A stretch of 64,000 nucleotides of DNA from DATEKX01 sp963726785 (GTDB taxonomy: Bacteria; Acidobacteriota; Blastocatellia; UBA7656): NCBI GenBank assembly GCA_963726785.1, contig CAVSDJ010000010.1, positions 248,001 to 312,000 on the forward strand, written 5' to 3'. Shown here in pieces: positions 24,881 through 34,186 of the stretch (position 1 is the stretch's first letter; each line of letters begins with the position of its first letter). Under the pieces are notes generated by a model that saw only the letters and a list, made by a program, of their open reading frames with translations, made no database searches and had not been told where the DNA came from. The translations under genes and the position numbers were made by a program.

Positions 24881-25867
24881 TCACCGCGAAGGAGTGTAAT
24901 AAACAGTCACTTGAAGAGTGATTGTGTCGCCTGCGTTTTGAGGGTATCCCTCGAAGGGGCTTGCTATATATATCGCTTCTCGCGCTCGCCCGTCAAGTAG
25001 GCGGTAACCGCTCGGACGAAGCAACTCCAAAGACTGGATGCGTCCGTCGCGTTTGATCGTGAGGTTGAATAGGGCAGAGACCTTGCCGGTCAACACTGTT
25101 TCTATCCAATCGCGCGGCATGTTGGCTTCATTGATCTTGCTTACCTTCGCGCGCACGCGGGCCATGTACTGGGCTTGAACCGGCTGCATTCCAAAAGCGT
25201 TCGATTCCGTGCTATCGCCCCGGCGTGCGCCCGCCTGAATTGCTTCTTGCGAATTGTCGGCGTTCGCGCTCGCGTTCGGTTTTTGCGCGGGCGCGGGCGG
25301 CTGAGGCGCGGGCTGAACGGAAGGCGCGGGCGTGTTGAACGGCGCGGAAGGTTGAGGCGAGCGATTCGGTTGCACGGAAGCGATTACAGGCGGCGAGGTT
25401 TGATCAACCGATTTATTCCCTGAGTCTTTATCGCTTGCGCCGACTGATGCCCCTGGTTTGATCCCTTCTGCTGATGGGAGTGTCCCGTCGTTTCCGCGCC
25501 GCGAAGAGGGCTTTGGAGAGCGCGAGAGCAGTTCGGAATCATTGGCAGTTTCCGGGTCGTATTGAAGCTGATTGGTGTCTGCGCGTTCCAGCAGTTCGGG
25601 CGAAGAGCGAAGCGCGGGACGATTTGAAGGCGGCGCGACTTCGGTTATCACTATGAGTTCAGGCGGCTGACTGCGAATCGGCTTGATCTGCCGCATCGTC
25701 CACGAATTGAGAATGATCATGGAAGCATAAAAAACGAGATGGAGTACGACCGACAGCGCAAGCAATCTCGCAAAGCGCCGCTCATTGACCAGCCACCGCT
25801 GAATGTGCTCGATAAGACCTCTTGGCGCGGGCTGGTCTTCGATATATTTGTTTAACGTCTCTAGCAC
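24881..25867 (-). CDS. TonB-family energy-transducing-like protein
   Basis: A 328-residue protein with a cytoplasmic N-tail, one transmembrane helix (~34-56, LLALSVVLHLVFYASMIIL), a long Pro/Ala/Ser/Gln-rich periplasmic linker (~70-215) and a C-terminal TonB-like domain (~240-328: LFNLTIKRDGRIQSLELL, LDGRAREAI). TonB proteins link the inner-membrane ExbBD motor to outer-membrane transporters; no exbB or exbD is nearby, so it may be a solitary TonB or use its C-terminal domain for another contact. It sits 6 bp after the serine hydrolase gene and 4 bp before the SpoIID gene, so the three are almost certainly co-transcribed. Confidence 0.85.
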   Translation of the reverse strand: MLETLNKYIEDQPAPRGLIEHIQRWLVNERRFARLLALSVVLHLVFYASMIILNSWTMRQIKPIRSQPPELIVITEVAPPSNRPALRSSPELLERADTNQLQYDPETANDSELLSRSPKPSSRRGNDGTLPSAEGIKPGASVGASDKDSGNKSVDQTSPPVIASVQPNRSPQPSAPFNTPAPSVQPAPQPPAPAQKPNASANADNSQEAIQAGARRGDSTESNAFGMQPVQAQYMARVRAKVSKINEANMPRDWIETVLTGKVSALFNLTIKRDGRIQSLELLRPSGYRLLDGRAREAIYIASPFEGYPQNAGDTITLQVTVYYTPSR

Positions 25868-25873
25868 AACTAC

Positions 25874-27028
25874 CTAACCCAATTCTTCAACAGCGAGCGT
25901 GTTGAATTGCTGCCTCACTTCTTTCATGTCGAACGTCGAAACGCGAGGATGAATGCGATTCGTCAGCAAAACAAAGACGCGGCGCTTGTCCGGGTCTATC
26001 CACACGCTGGTTCCTGTAAATCCTGTATGGCCCATTGCCGTTTCAGGCATTGCCGGGCCAGCCGAACAATCCTTCGATGAAGCGAGAATCCAGCCTATTG
26101 ATCTTGAAGTCTCGTGCCCCTCCGTAAAATTCTTTGCGAACAATCGCAATCCGTCTTCGTTCACAAGCGAGCTGCCGCGCAGAAATTGATTGGCGATTTG
26201 AAAAACTTCGCGCGCGACGGAAAACAATCCCGCGTGGCCCGACACTCCGCCCAGATAATACGCATTGCCGTCGTGCACTTCTCCCCAGATGATCTCTTTT
26301 CGCCAGGGGCGCGAAGGATGCAGAGACACGGAGGTATGAGAAGTTGTCGCGTCTGCGCGTTCCCGCGCCTCAGTGTCGCTCGCGGCATTCGCTTGCTCGA
26401 AAGTCTGGCCGTGCTCGGTCGCTGCTATTTCGCGCTTCAAATCAAGTGGCGGGTTGAACATCGTTCGCTTGAGACTGAGCGAGTCGAATATATGTTTTTG
26501 CGCAAGCCGGTCAAGCCGCTCGCCGCTCGCGCGCTCAAGTACGGAGCCGAGCAGAATATAATTCAAATCGCTGTAGACTAACGGAAACGTTTCGGCGTCG
26601 GGCGAATCATCAAGCAGGCCAGCGATGTAAGCGGGCACGGCTGCCGGATTGCTCGTTTCAAGATAGAGCGGTCGCCAGTTCGGCAATCCCGAAACGTGAG
26701 TCAGCAGTTGCATCAACGTGATCTGGCGTTTGCGCTTTTCATCAAACTCATCAAGATAATGGCCGAGCGGCGCGTTCAAATCAATCGCACCGAGCGTAGA
26801 AAATATGACCGCAAGCAGCGAAGTGACGAGCGGCTTTGTGAGCGACGCAAGATCGTAGATGGTGTCAACCGTGACCGGGATGCGCTCAGGCTCGACCACT
26901 GCGAAACCGACAGCCCCTTCTCGGATGATCTGCTGGTCACAGCCTACGACGTATTGCGCGCCGGGAAACGCGCCGCGAGCGATCTGCGTTTCAAGGTATT
27001 CAGATAATCTTTTCGATGAATTCGTCAT
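25874..27028 (-). CDS. Serine hydrolase, class C beta-lactamase / PBP4* fold
   Basis: A 384-residue protein with the family's three active-site motifs: SLTK (S62, nucleophile and general base), YSDL (Y152, in place of YxN) and HTGFTGTS near residue 335 (the KTG-like strand). No signal peptide is visible, so it may be cytoplasmic or exported by another route. Such enzymes act as D-Ala-D-Ala peptidases, esterases or related hydrolases; the substrate cannot be told from sequence alone. It is the first gene of the operon with the TonB-like and SpoIID/SPOR genes, which supports a cell-wall role (inference). Confidence 0.85.
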   Translation of the reverse strand: MTNSSKRLSEYLETQIARGAFPGAQYVVGCDQQIIREGAVGFAVVEPERIPVTVDTIYDLASLTKPLVTSLLAVIFSTLGAIDLNAPLGHYLDEFDEKRKRQITLMQLLTHVSGLPNWRPLYLETSNPAAVPAYIAGLLDDSPDAETFPLVYSDLNYILLGSVLERASGERLDRLAQKHIFDSLSLKRTMFNPPLDLKREIAATEHGQTFEQANAASDTEARERADATTSHTSVSLHPSRPWRKEIIWGEVHDGNAYYLGGVSGHAGLFSVAREVFQIANQFLRGSSLVNEDGLRLFAKNFTEGHETSRSIGWILASSKDCSAGPAMPETAMGHTGFTGTSVWIDPDKRRVFVLLTNRIHPRVSTFDMKEVRQQFNTLAVEELG

Positions 27029-27080
27029 CTTGCTAAAGCTATAAAAGCAACCTCAAAAATTATAATAGGGGTCGGGGGCC

Positions 27081-27175
27081 AGAAGAAAGGATGAATTATG
27101 AATGATGAATAATGAACGCGAGATTTAAAATCCCCTGATTCATAATTCATCGTTCATAATTCATCCTTTTCTTCT
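27081..27175. repeat. Palindromic repeat, GGATGAATTATGAATGATGA family
   Basis: The left arm (AGAAGAAAGGATGAATTATG..., 27081-27117) is complementary to the right arm ending TCATCCTTTTCTTCT at 27175. The stem is AT-rich and made of ATGAAT-type words. The right arm runs into the 3' end of the rRNA methyltransferase gene. The inner part of the element at 1700-1829 is of the same family. Confidence 0.75.
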
Positions 27176-28006
27176 TTGTCGCGCTGCTTCGTAGAGCAGA
27201 ATCGCGGCGGCGGCTGAGACGTTCAGCGATTCAACTGCTTCGGCCATCGGTATATGAACAAACTCGTCTGCCTGGGCTGCCGCGTCTGCAGAGATACCGC
27301 TCGCTTCCTTGCCAAGAATCAATGCGATTGGAACCGCGAGATTCGCCTCCGTGTAAGTAAAGATAGTCTGTGTGCGCTCAACGTCTTCGATCACGGCTTG
27401 AGCGCGTGCGGGCGTGGGCCGGGAGCCTACGATCTTTATCCCGCGCTCGCGGCAAAGCTTCAATACATCTGCGCGCTTCGCATCGGTGACGAGCGGCAAT
27501 CGAAGCGCCGAACCCATCGAAGCGCGCAGAGCTTTGTGATTGAACGGGTCAACCGTGCGCCGCGTAGTAATAAGGCCGTCTGCGCCTGCTGCTTCGGCTG
27601 TGCGAATGATGGTGCCGAGATTGCCGGGGTCTTGTAACTGGTCTGCGATGACGATTGTTTGCAAATCGCGCTCGAACAAATCCTGAAGCTCGAAGTAAGG
27701 GCGGGTGACGATTGCGGCCACCCCTTGCGGGCTTTCCGTTTCGGCTATCGCTTCCATAACGATTTTGGCAACATGCGCGCCGCGACACGGAATGTTTTCA
27801 AGAGCGTCAAGCAGTTTGAGGCCGCGCTCATTCGTTTCGAGCGCAGACGTGAAGGCGACTGTTTCAAAGTGGGCGCTTGCAGCAATCGCGTCTTCGATCA
27901 ATCGCACGCCTTCGAGAAAAATGTGATAGCGCTCGCTGCCTGCGCGCACGAGGCGGAAACGTTTGACCAGAGGGTTTTGTCGGCTGGTTATCTTTTCAAC
28001 AAGCAT
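27161..28006 (-). CDS. TrmH-family (SpoU) RNA 2'-O-methyltransferase
   Basis: A 281-residue protein. Residues ~1-90 are the substrate-binding domain (ITSRQNPLVKRFRLV, FLEGVRLIEDAI). Residues ~115-281 form the SPOUT methyltransferase with its three motifs: LQDPGNLGTIIRTAEAAGAD, ALILGKEASGIS and ESLNVSAAAAILLYEAARQR, which form the knot that binds S-adenosylmethionine. It methylates the ribose 2'-OH of an rRNA or tRNA nucleotide; RlmB/TsnR-type rRNA methylation is most likely, but the exact target cannot be read from sequence. It stands alone, with the C-terminus overlapped by a palindromic repeat. Confidence 0.9.
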   Translation of the reverse strand: MLVEKITSRQNPLVKRFRLVRAGSERYHIFLEGVRLIEDAIAASAHFETVAFTSALETNERGLKLLDALENIPCRGAHVAKIVMEAIAETESPQGVAAIVTRPYFELQDLFERDLQTIVIADQLQDPGNLGTIIRTAEAAGADGLITTRRTVDPFNHKALRASMGSALRLPLVTDAKRADVLKLCRERGIKIVGSRPTPARAQAVIEDVERTQTIFTYTEANLAVPIALILGKEASGISADAAAQADEFVHIPMAEAVESLNVSAAAAILLYEAARQRRKG

Positions 28007-28267
28007 CGTATGAAGAATGATCTCATACTCAAACCTCGAATCCGAAATATATCACAGGCCGTAAGCTAAATTGACAGGCGGCGTCCATGTTGAAATGATT
28101 GTCAGCCGCTCGCCGCGAGATTCGTCAAACAGGCCGGAGATAACCTTGACAAGGTAACAAGCGAGCGTATTATCGGGTAGAGGCAAAAGCGCGCTAACTG
28201 TTATGAAGCCTTCAAAGTTCACCATCACCGCTCGTAAATCTTCTGGAGAATCAATCAGAAAATAGGA

Positions 28268-30586
28268 ATGAACACTCCGAAATCCAACACTCGTGTTCGC
28301 GTCGTCGTTGCTACAACGGTGATGCTTTCATTCATTTCGTTCTGGCGAGCGGCGGCCATCGTTTTAAGCGATCTCGGCTCGTCGGCCTTTTACGTCGGCG
28401 GCATAGCCGAACGTTTCGTCGGCAAATCCGCCCCCTGGTTCATACTGGGCGTGATGCTGTTGAGCGCCGCCGTCTCTGCGCTCTACATAGAATCGTCTTC
28501 TATGTTCACGCGCGGCGGCGTCTATCGCGTGGTCAAAGAAGCGATGGGCGGCACGATGGCAAAGCTGAGCGTGTCGGCGCTGATATTCGACTTCATTCTG
28601 ACGGGGCCGATTTCCGGCGTCGCCGCAGGCCAGTACATCGTGGGACTCGTGTCGCAAACGCTCTCCTACTTCGGCTACTTGTGGGACCCTTCCGATGACT
28701 TAAAAAACATGCTGTCTGCGGGCGTGGCTTCGATAGCTATTATTTATTTCTGGTGGCGCAACATCAAAGGCATTCACGAATCTTCCGATGATGCGCTTCG
28801 CATCATGTACATCACGACCGTAATGGTTGTGATAATGATCGGGTGGAGCATACTTACTTTGATCGAGCGAGGCGGCCAGATGCCGCCTCTGCCTTCGGCG
28901 GAAAATCTCCACTTTGCGGGCGAGCCGCATCACGCGCTCGGATGGCTAGAGAGTTTGCGATGGTTTATTCCCGACGGCGATGGCTTTAAGATTGCTGAAA
29001 ATGCTCCGTCCTATATCGGCCTGTTCGGCATATTGATAGCCTTCGGCCATTCAGTGCTTGCGATGAGCGGCGAAGAAACGCTCGCCCAGGTCAATCGCGA
29101 GCTTGAGCACCCGAAGCTGAAAAATCTCAAACGAGCAGCACTCGTAATATTCATATACTCGCTGCTGTTTACGTCACTGGTCTCGTTTTTTGCGGTTGCC
29201 ATCATCCCTGATGAGATCAGAGTGAAATATCTGGATAACCTGATCTCCGGCCTTGCGATCAATTTCATCGGCCCCGGCTACCTTAAGCTGATCTTTCAAG
29301 CGTTCGTTGTCGTCGTCGGTTTTCTGATACTGTCGGGCGCTGTAAACACGGCCATCATAGGCTCGAACGGAGTGTTGAATCGCGTGTCGGAAGATGGCGT
29401 GTTGACGGATTGGTTCCGCACGCCGCACAAGAAGTACGGCACTTCTTATCGCATCGTCAATCTCATAGCGATACTTCAACTTGTAGCCGTATTTGGCTCG
29501 CGCGGCGACGTGTTTGTTCTGGGCGAGGCTTATGCTTTCGGCGTGATATGGAGCTTCACGTTCAACGCTGTGGCTACGCTAATGCTCAGGTTCAAGCGAC
29601 CGGAAGGCCGCCAGTGGAAAGTGCCGCTCAATCTTCGTATAGGCCGAATCGAAATTCCCGTCGGGCTTATCATCATCGCGCTGATACTGGTGTCGGTCGC
29701 GCTAACGAACCTGCTGACAAAGCAGGTGGCGACCATATCAGGCATCGTTTTCACCGCGGCCTTTTTCATCATGTTCACGATCTCTGAGCGAATCAATCTG
29801 CGCAAGCTCGATTTGACTCTGGCCAAGCTCGACCGCTTCCAGTTGCAGCACAGCGAGACGGTCAACCAGGATGAGGTGGGCGCGCGACCGGGCAACGTGC
29901 TTGTGGCCGTGCGCGATTACAACACGCTCTCGCACCTGGAGCACGCGCTGGCAACCACCAACACCGATGAGAAAGACGTGGTGGTAATGACAACCAGATT
30001 GGTGTCGAGCCACGACGGCGGCGAGCGCGAGTTTCACGAAGCCAGTATGTTCGACGCCTACGAGCAGCGATTGTTCACGAAAGTCGTGGCGCTTGCGGAA
30101 AAGGCTGGCAAGCCGGTTGACCTGTTGATCGTTCCGGCAACTAACATCTTCGACGCTGCGGCGCAAACGGCCTTGCAACTCGATTCGTCTGAAATAGTCG
30201 CGGGCACGTCGTCGAAGCTGACTATTCAAGAGCAGTCGCGCGAGTTAGGCAGCGCGTGGGAGCGGCTCGGCCAGAAGCCGCGCCGTCAGGTGCGTTTCAG
30301 AATCGTTGACCCGCACGGCAACGAGAACGAAGTTTTGCTAGGAGCGCACGCGCCTGTGCTTACCGAAGACGACATAAATCTGGTGCACAAGATATGGCTG
30401 AAGGTGAGCAAGATACCGAGCCGCCGCCGCGTTCATCATCGCGACGTGGTGCGAGTTGCGTTGAACCGATTGGAGCGCGACCTTCGCGGGCAGGGCGACG
30501 TGATGTTAGATTTTTACAAGCTCGAACACGAAGAAGACCCTGAGAAAAAACGCGGCGATGGCAACGGGCGCAACCGCAAAGGATGA
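28268..30586 (+). CDS. APC-superfamily amino-acid permease with USP-like C-terminal domain
   Basis: A 772-residue protein. Residues ~1-500 have about twelve transmembrane helices and APC features (SDLGSSAFYVGG in helix 1, MSGEETLAQVNRELEHPK in the loop before helix 7). The C-terminal ~230 residues are soluble and resemble a universal-stress-protein fold (GNVLVAVRDYNTLSHLEHAL, DLLIVPATNIFDAA). APC carriers move amino acids or polyamines; the tail may bind ATP or a nucleotide and tune transport, as in other APC-USP fusions (inference). The substrate is unknown. It is followed 33 bp on by the YqeY gene. Confidence 0.85.
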   Translation: MNTPKSNTRVRVVVATTVMLSFISFWRAAAIVLSDLGSSAFYVGGIAERFVGKSAPWFILGVMLLSAAVSALYIESSSMFTRGGVYRVVKEAMGGTMAKLSVSALIFDFILTGPISGVAAGQYIVGLVSQTLSYFGYLWDPSDDLKNMLSAGVASIAIIYFWWRNIKGIHESSDDALRIMYITTVMVVIMIGWSILTLIERGGQMPPLPSAENLHFAGEPHHALGWLESLRWFIPDGDGFKIAENAPSYIGLFGILIAFGHSVLAMSGEETLAQVNRELEHPKLKNLKRAALVIFIYSLLFTSLVSFFAVAIIPDEIRVKYLDNLISGLAINFIGPGYLKLIFQAFVVVVGFLILSGAVNTAIIGSNGVLNRVSEDGVLTDWFRTPHKKYGTSYRIVNLIAILQLVAVFGSRGDVFVLGEAYAFGVIWSFTFNAVATLMLRFKRPEGRQWKVPLNLRIGRIEIPVGLIIIALILVSVALTNLLTKQVATISGIVFTAAFFIMFTISERINLRKLDLTLAKLDRFQLQHSETVNQDEVGARPGNVLVAVRDYNTLSHLEHALATTNTDEKDVVVMTTRLVSSHDGGEREFHEASMFDAYEQRLFTKVVALAEKAGKPVDLLIVPATNIFDAAAQTALQLDSSEIVAGTSSKLTIQEQSRELGSAWERLGQKPRRQVRFRIVDPHGNENEVLLGAHAPVLTEDDINLVHKIWLKVSKIPSRRRVHHRDVVRVALNRLERDLRGQGDVMLDFYKLEHEEDPEKKRGDGNGRNRKG

Positions 30587-30619
30587 GAGCATTTTCTTGA
30601 AGAGATAGGGAGTATAGAG

Positions 30620-31069
30620 ATGCCGATAGTTGATCAAATCAGTCGAGACATCGTCGAAGCGATGAAAGCTAAAGAAGCCGAAAGGTTGAGCGCGCTCAGG
30701 ATGGTCAAGACTGCGTTGAAGATGCGCGAGACGGAACTTCCCGGCGAGGTTGATGACGCGGAAGCCGCGAGAGTTCTAAACACTCTGCTTAAACAGCGGC
30801 GCGACGCGGCTGAACAGTTCCGCGCGGGCAATCGCGAAGAGATGGCCCTGAAGGAAGAGAACGAAGCGCGAATAATTCAAACCTACCTTCCCGCCGCAGC
30901 GAGCGAAGAAGAGATGTCGCGCGCCGTTGATGAAGCCGTAGCTGAAACGGGAGCGTCTTCGATGAAAGATATGGGCGCGGTGATGAAAGCCGTCCGCCCC
31001 AAACTCGAAGGCAAAACGGTTGACGGAAAAGTCCTGAGCGATATGGTCAAGGCGAAACTGTCGAAGTAG
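30620..31069 (+). CDS. yqeY: GatB/YqeY-domain protein
   Basis: A 149-residue protein matching the YqeY family over its full length: RISAL-type N-terminal helices (ERLSALRMVKTALK), LLKQRRDAAEQFRAGNRE, EARIIQTYLPAAASEEEM and the C-terminal GAVMKAVRPKLEGKTVDGK. The family is homologous to the tail of the GatB amidotransferase and is linked to tRNA-dependent metabolism, but no firm role is established. Cytoplasmic. A GGGAG-type site precedes the ATG. Confidence 0.9.
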   Translation: MPIVDQISRDIVEAMKAKEAERLSALRMVKTALKMRETELPGEVDDAEAARVLNTLLKQRRDAAEQFRAGNREEMALKEENEARIIQTYLPAAASEEEMSRAVDEAVAETGASSMKDMGAVMKAVRPKLEGKTVDGKVLSDMVKAKLSK

Positions 31070-31359
31070 TCAACCGAACGTAAAATAAATAACTGTAATT
31101 AACATTTCTGCATGCTTCGAGTAATATTCCGCGTCTTTTAATAATTAGGTGGACCTGTCCAAAGCTGATTAACCACCCGATAGCCGTTTCTTAGCCCCTG
31201 CCGACCGGGCAGCAGTCTTTAGCCTTTATCTTGGCAAGAGCTAACCAGCACGTACTTGTGAATGCGAAGCAGAGGGTAAGCCATTCATCCAAAATGGAAA
31301 TGCTTATCTTAAATTGCTTTGCTTGCTAAATCTCAAATGAATATTAGGAGGTACTCGAT

Positions 31360-31896
31360 ATGGGTATGGCAAAACTGAATGTATGGATTTCAGGTATAGA
31401 CGATCCCTGCTCTATAGATAGCAGGACCTGGTATGTCACAATCTATAACTGTGATGGCAGCGTGCTTCAATGGTGCAACAAGAGATATGTAGTGCTGCCT
31501 GCCAAATGCGGTCATCTGGAAGTTGAAGTTCCACCAGGCTGCTACTATATAAAGGCGGTATGGAGCTTCTCCTTCTTTGGTGGCATTTACTACGTAAATC
31601 ACTTTACAGATGCAGGTATAGTTCAAGCCTGTTGCGGCCAGACGACTTGTGTGACGCTCTTTAATCCAAGTCTACATCGCTGTGGAACCATAGTAGTAAG
31701 AGCACTGGCAGATGCATTGCAACAGAAGGGAATAAAAGCTGAAACGGCAAAGAATGCCGACAGGGCACTGAACGCCGCACTTGCTGAAGTGCCAAGGCCG
31801 AAAAAAGGCTTCGAGCTTGATCATCTTGATGAGATTGAAAAACTGGTTCGACAACAAGAACAACAGTTGAAGGCCCCTAAGAAGCGAACAAAATAA
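31360..31896 (+). CDS. Unknown Cys- and aromatic-rich protein
   Basis: A 178-residue protein I do not recognise. The ribosome-binding site AGGAGG (31348-31353) is exceptionally strong. Residues ~5-110 are beta-rich and contain many Cys, Tyr and Trp residues (DPCS, YNCDGSVLQWCNK, PPGCYYIKAVWSF, QACCGQTTC), so disulfides or metal binding are possible, but there is no signal peptide. The C-terminal ~65 residues are charged and helical (ALADALQQKGIKAE, LVRQQEQQLK). The overall plan is a carboxypeptidase-regulatory-like beta-sandwich with a coiled tail. The gene and its 290-bp upstream gap are visibly more AT-rich than neighbours, which may mean recent acquisition (inference). A hairpin (CCCGGCCCTACGCCGGG) follows at ~31911. 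Confidence 0.65.
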   Translation: MGMAKLNVWISGIDDPCSIDSRTWYVTIYNCDGSVLQWCNKRYVVLPAKCGHLEVEVPPGCYYIKAVWSFSFFGGIYYVNHFTDAGIVQACCGQTTCVTLFNPSLHRCGTIVVRALADALQQKGIKAETAKNADRALNAALAEVPRPKKGFELDHLDEIEKLVRQQEQQLKAPKKRTK

Positions 31897-32030
31897 GCTG
31901 CCTGCAATACCCGGCCCTACGCCGGGATAGGTAGTTATACACAAAGTCCAGCGGCGCGCTTTGGGATCATTCTTATCGAATAAGCGTGAAGCGCGCCTGC
32001 CGGACTAAAAGTACCTTCTGGAATACCTGC

Positions 32031-32414
32031 CTAATCTCCAACAGGTTTGTGCGTGGCAGTTCTCAGATAAGCGTCTTCACCTTTGATCCAGTCTTCTCTA
32101 GGCGGCGAAAAAATGTCATAAGCGACCAGGTCTTCCAGAGCTTCCGCCGAATGAATCATGTTTGGCGGTATGTAGAGCATTTCATTAGGCCCGATGACGA
32201 GCGTCTTGCCGTCTATTTCAAAACGCCAGCGCCCACTGATTACGAAAGTCAATTGCTCGTTGTGATGCGAATGCGGAGGCACATAACACCCCTGCTTGCA
32301 CTGCATCCACGAGATCATCACTCCACCCTGCCAGGCCAGCTTGCGCACGAACTTATCATTTATTTGTTCAGTCTCAATATCATCCCATTTGAAATGCTGC
32401 ATCATTGTTTCCAT
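32031..32414 (-). CDS. Single-domain cupin
   Basis: About 127 residues from the ATG at 32412-32414, which overlaps the previous gene's TGA by one base (TGATG coupling). Cupin motif 1 is PHSHHNEQLTFVISGRW (HxH...E) and motif 2 is IPPNMIHSAEAL (closing His), so a mononuclear metal site with three His and one Glu is likely. Such small cupins act as sugar isomerases, dioxygenases or sensors. It is the last gene of an operon with larB and an unknown protein. Substrate unknown. Confidence 0.85.
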   Translation of the reverse strand: METMMQHFKWDDIETEQINDKFVRKLAWQGGVMISWMQCKQGCYVPPHSHHNEQLTFVISGRWRFEIDGKTLVIGPNEMLYIPPNMIHSAEALEDLVAYDIFSPPREDWIKGEDAYLRTATHKPVGD

Positions 32415-33163
32415 CAAGCGAATCTCCTTTCAAGTTGTCCATCGTGCAGGGCCAGCGCAAAGCCTGCGCGCGCGCTTAATCCCACGGGGGCGTAGCCCAA
32501 CGAGCGAGCCGCTTCATCGCCAAACAAACACGCTATGATCGCGGGATAATCTTTCGTATCGAGATAGGGCCGAATGACCTCGCGCGTGTAGACAAGATCG
32601 TCTCCGTCAAGCGCAGGCTCGGTGCAGCAAGCCTGTGCCATTGCGAAACCTTCCTGTGCAAGCATCTCTCTGAGCGTGTGAGCAAAACCGTGCTGCTCGA
32701 TGTGCGCCGCGCGATAAATGGTCGTCAGCACTTGCTCGCGAACAGTTTCAGCCGCAGGCTCTTCGCTCGTCCACAATCCGACTTCGAGCCAGCCGCGTTT
32801 GTGATAAGCCTTTGTGCCGAAGCGGCGACCGAATTCGCTCGTGTAGCGATTCGTCCAGCCGCCCATCGCATCGTCTGACAAAACGAGCGCCACTTTGAAT
32901 TCGCCTTGCACGCCCGTAAGGCGCGATTTGGCATCAGCCACCGCCCGCGAAGCAATCCTTTCGGCGTCCATCGCCAGATACTGGTCAAGCAGCAAGGGGA
33001 TGTGATCTTTGCCCATCGGATTCATCCCCGAAAGCGGCAGCTTCAGGTCGCGCGTCTCAGGATCAATTATCGTGGCGAGGTAAGCGCGAAACCTTTCCAT
33101 CCCGCGCGGCATGCCGTATAGCTCGCGCTGCACTTTTAGAAGCGGCACAAATTCGAGCTTCAT
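32414..33163 (-). CDS. Conserved-looking protein of unknown function in larB operon
   Basis: A 249-residue soluble protein without signal peptide or membrane helix. Visible features are an acidic motif VALVLSDDAMGGWTNRY in the middle, a His-containing helix (YRAAHIEQHGFAHTLREML), an ACCTEP Cys pair, and YPAIIACLFGDEAARSLGY near the end. I do not recognise the family. It starts 13 bp after larB and shares a base with the cupin start, so the three are one transcription unit. A role connected to LarB chemistry or to the cupin's substrate is possible but unproven. Confidence 0.7.
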   Translation of the reverse strand: MKLEFVPLLKVQRELYGMPRGMERFRAYLATIIDPETRDLKLPLSGMNPMGKDHIPLLLDQYLAMDAERIASRAVADAKSRLTGVQGEFKVALVLSDDAMGGWTNRYTSEFGRRFGTKAYHKRGWLEVGLWTSEEPAAETVREQVLTTIYRAAHIEQHGFAHTLREMLAQEGFAMAQACCTEPALDGDDLVYTREVIRPYLDTKDYPAIIACLFGDEAARSLGYAPVGLSARAGFALALHDGQLERRFA

Positions 33164-33176
33164 GATTTTCCTGATT

Positions 33177-33938
33177 CTACGTTAAAGCCTCACGGCGGCG
33201 ATTAATCAGGCTCGCGACGAAGCCTGCGCCGAAGCCGTTATCAATATTTACTACCGTAACGTTCGACGCGCACGAGTTCAGCATTCCAAGCAGAGCGGCC
33301 AACCCATCAAACGATGCGCCGTATCCGATGCTCGTCGGCACTGCTATGACAGGCACTGAGACCAGACCACCTACAACGGACGGCAGCGCGCCTTCCATGC
33401 CCGCGACTACGACGACCACGCGCGCCGATTCAAAGTCTTCGCGCGCGCCGAACAAACGATGTATGCCTGCCACGCCCACGTCATATATTCGCGCTACGCG
33501 ATTGCCCATGGCTGTTGCCGTGATCGCGGCTTCTTCCGCCACGGGGATGTCGGACGTGCCTGCGGAGATGATGGCTATTACGCCTTCGCCTCGTTCCGTG
33601 CGGTCGCGCAGGACAGAGATCATCCGCGCTTCGCTGTGAAACTCGGCATCGGGCGCAAACTCCGCGACGCGACGAAAGACTTCTTCGTTCGTTCGCGAGA
33701 CCAGCAGGTTATGGCTGTGTTCTAATATTCGCTCGGCGATTTTGACTATCTGCTCAACGGTCTTGCCCTGCCCCAGTATGACTTCGGGAAACCCCTGTCT
33801 GATTTCGCGGTGATGATCCACGCGCGCAAACGCGATGTCTTCGTAAGGCAAGCCGACCAGTTTGTCTGTTGCTTCATCCAGACTGATGCGCTGGCAGAGC
33901 GCATCTTCAAGTAGTTTCTTTATTCGCTCTCTGTTCAC
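33177..33938 (-). CDS. larB: LarB, pyridinium-3,5-biscarboxylic acid mononucleotide synthase
   Basis: A 253-residue protein. The N-terminal ~80 residues are the LarB-specific helical part (LPYEDIAFARVDHHREIRQGFPEVILGQGK). The C-terminal part is an AIR-carboxylase (PurE)-like domain: ISAGTSDIPVAEEAA, YDVGVAGIHRLFG, VVVVAGMEGALPSVVGGL, VPVIAVPTSIGYGASF and NIDNGFGAGF. LarB carboxylates and hydrolyses nicotinic acid adenine dinucleotide, the first step of the nickel-pincer cofactor of lactate racemase and related enzymes. The later enzymes LarC and LarE are not in this window. First gene of a three-gene operon. Confidence 0.9.
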   Translation of the reverse strand: MNRERIKKLLEDALCQRISLDEATDKLVGLPYEDIAFARVDHHREIRQGFPEVILGQGKTVEQIVKIAERILEHSHNLLVSRTNEEVFRRVAEFAPDAEFHSEARMISVLRDRTERGEGVIAIISAGTSDIPVAEEAAITATAMGNRVARIYDVGVAGIHRLFGAREDFESARVVVVVAGMEGALPSVVGGLVSVPVIAVPTSIGYGASFDGLAALLGMLNSCASNVTVVNIDNGFGAGFVASLINRRREALT

Positions 33939-34186
33939 GCGGTAATTCTAGCACCTGGGAGCACAGGCGTCCCAGCACCCATTCTTGACAACGAAAGATT
34001 TGCGCAGGTAGACTCAAGCCATAAGCACTTATACTGGTTGCGCGTTTAAATATGACGTTCTGTTCGTAAATCATCAGGGACGACAAACGCGAATTAAATC
34101 ATTCCTCATTAGACGTAGCAGCGCAGGTCGTCTCGTCATTTCAACTGATTCTTCAAAAGCCCGAACTATGGGCAAGAGGCAAAATT

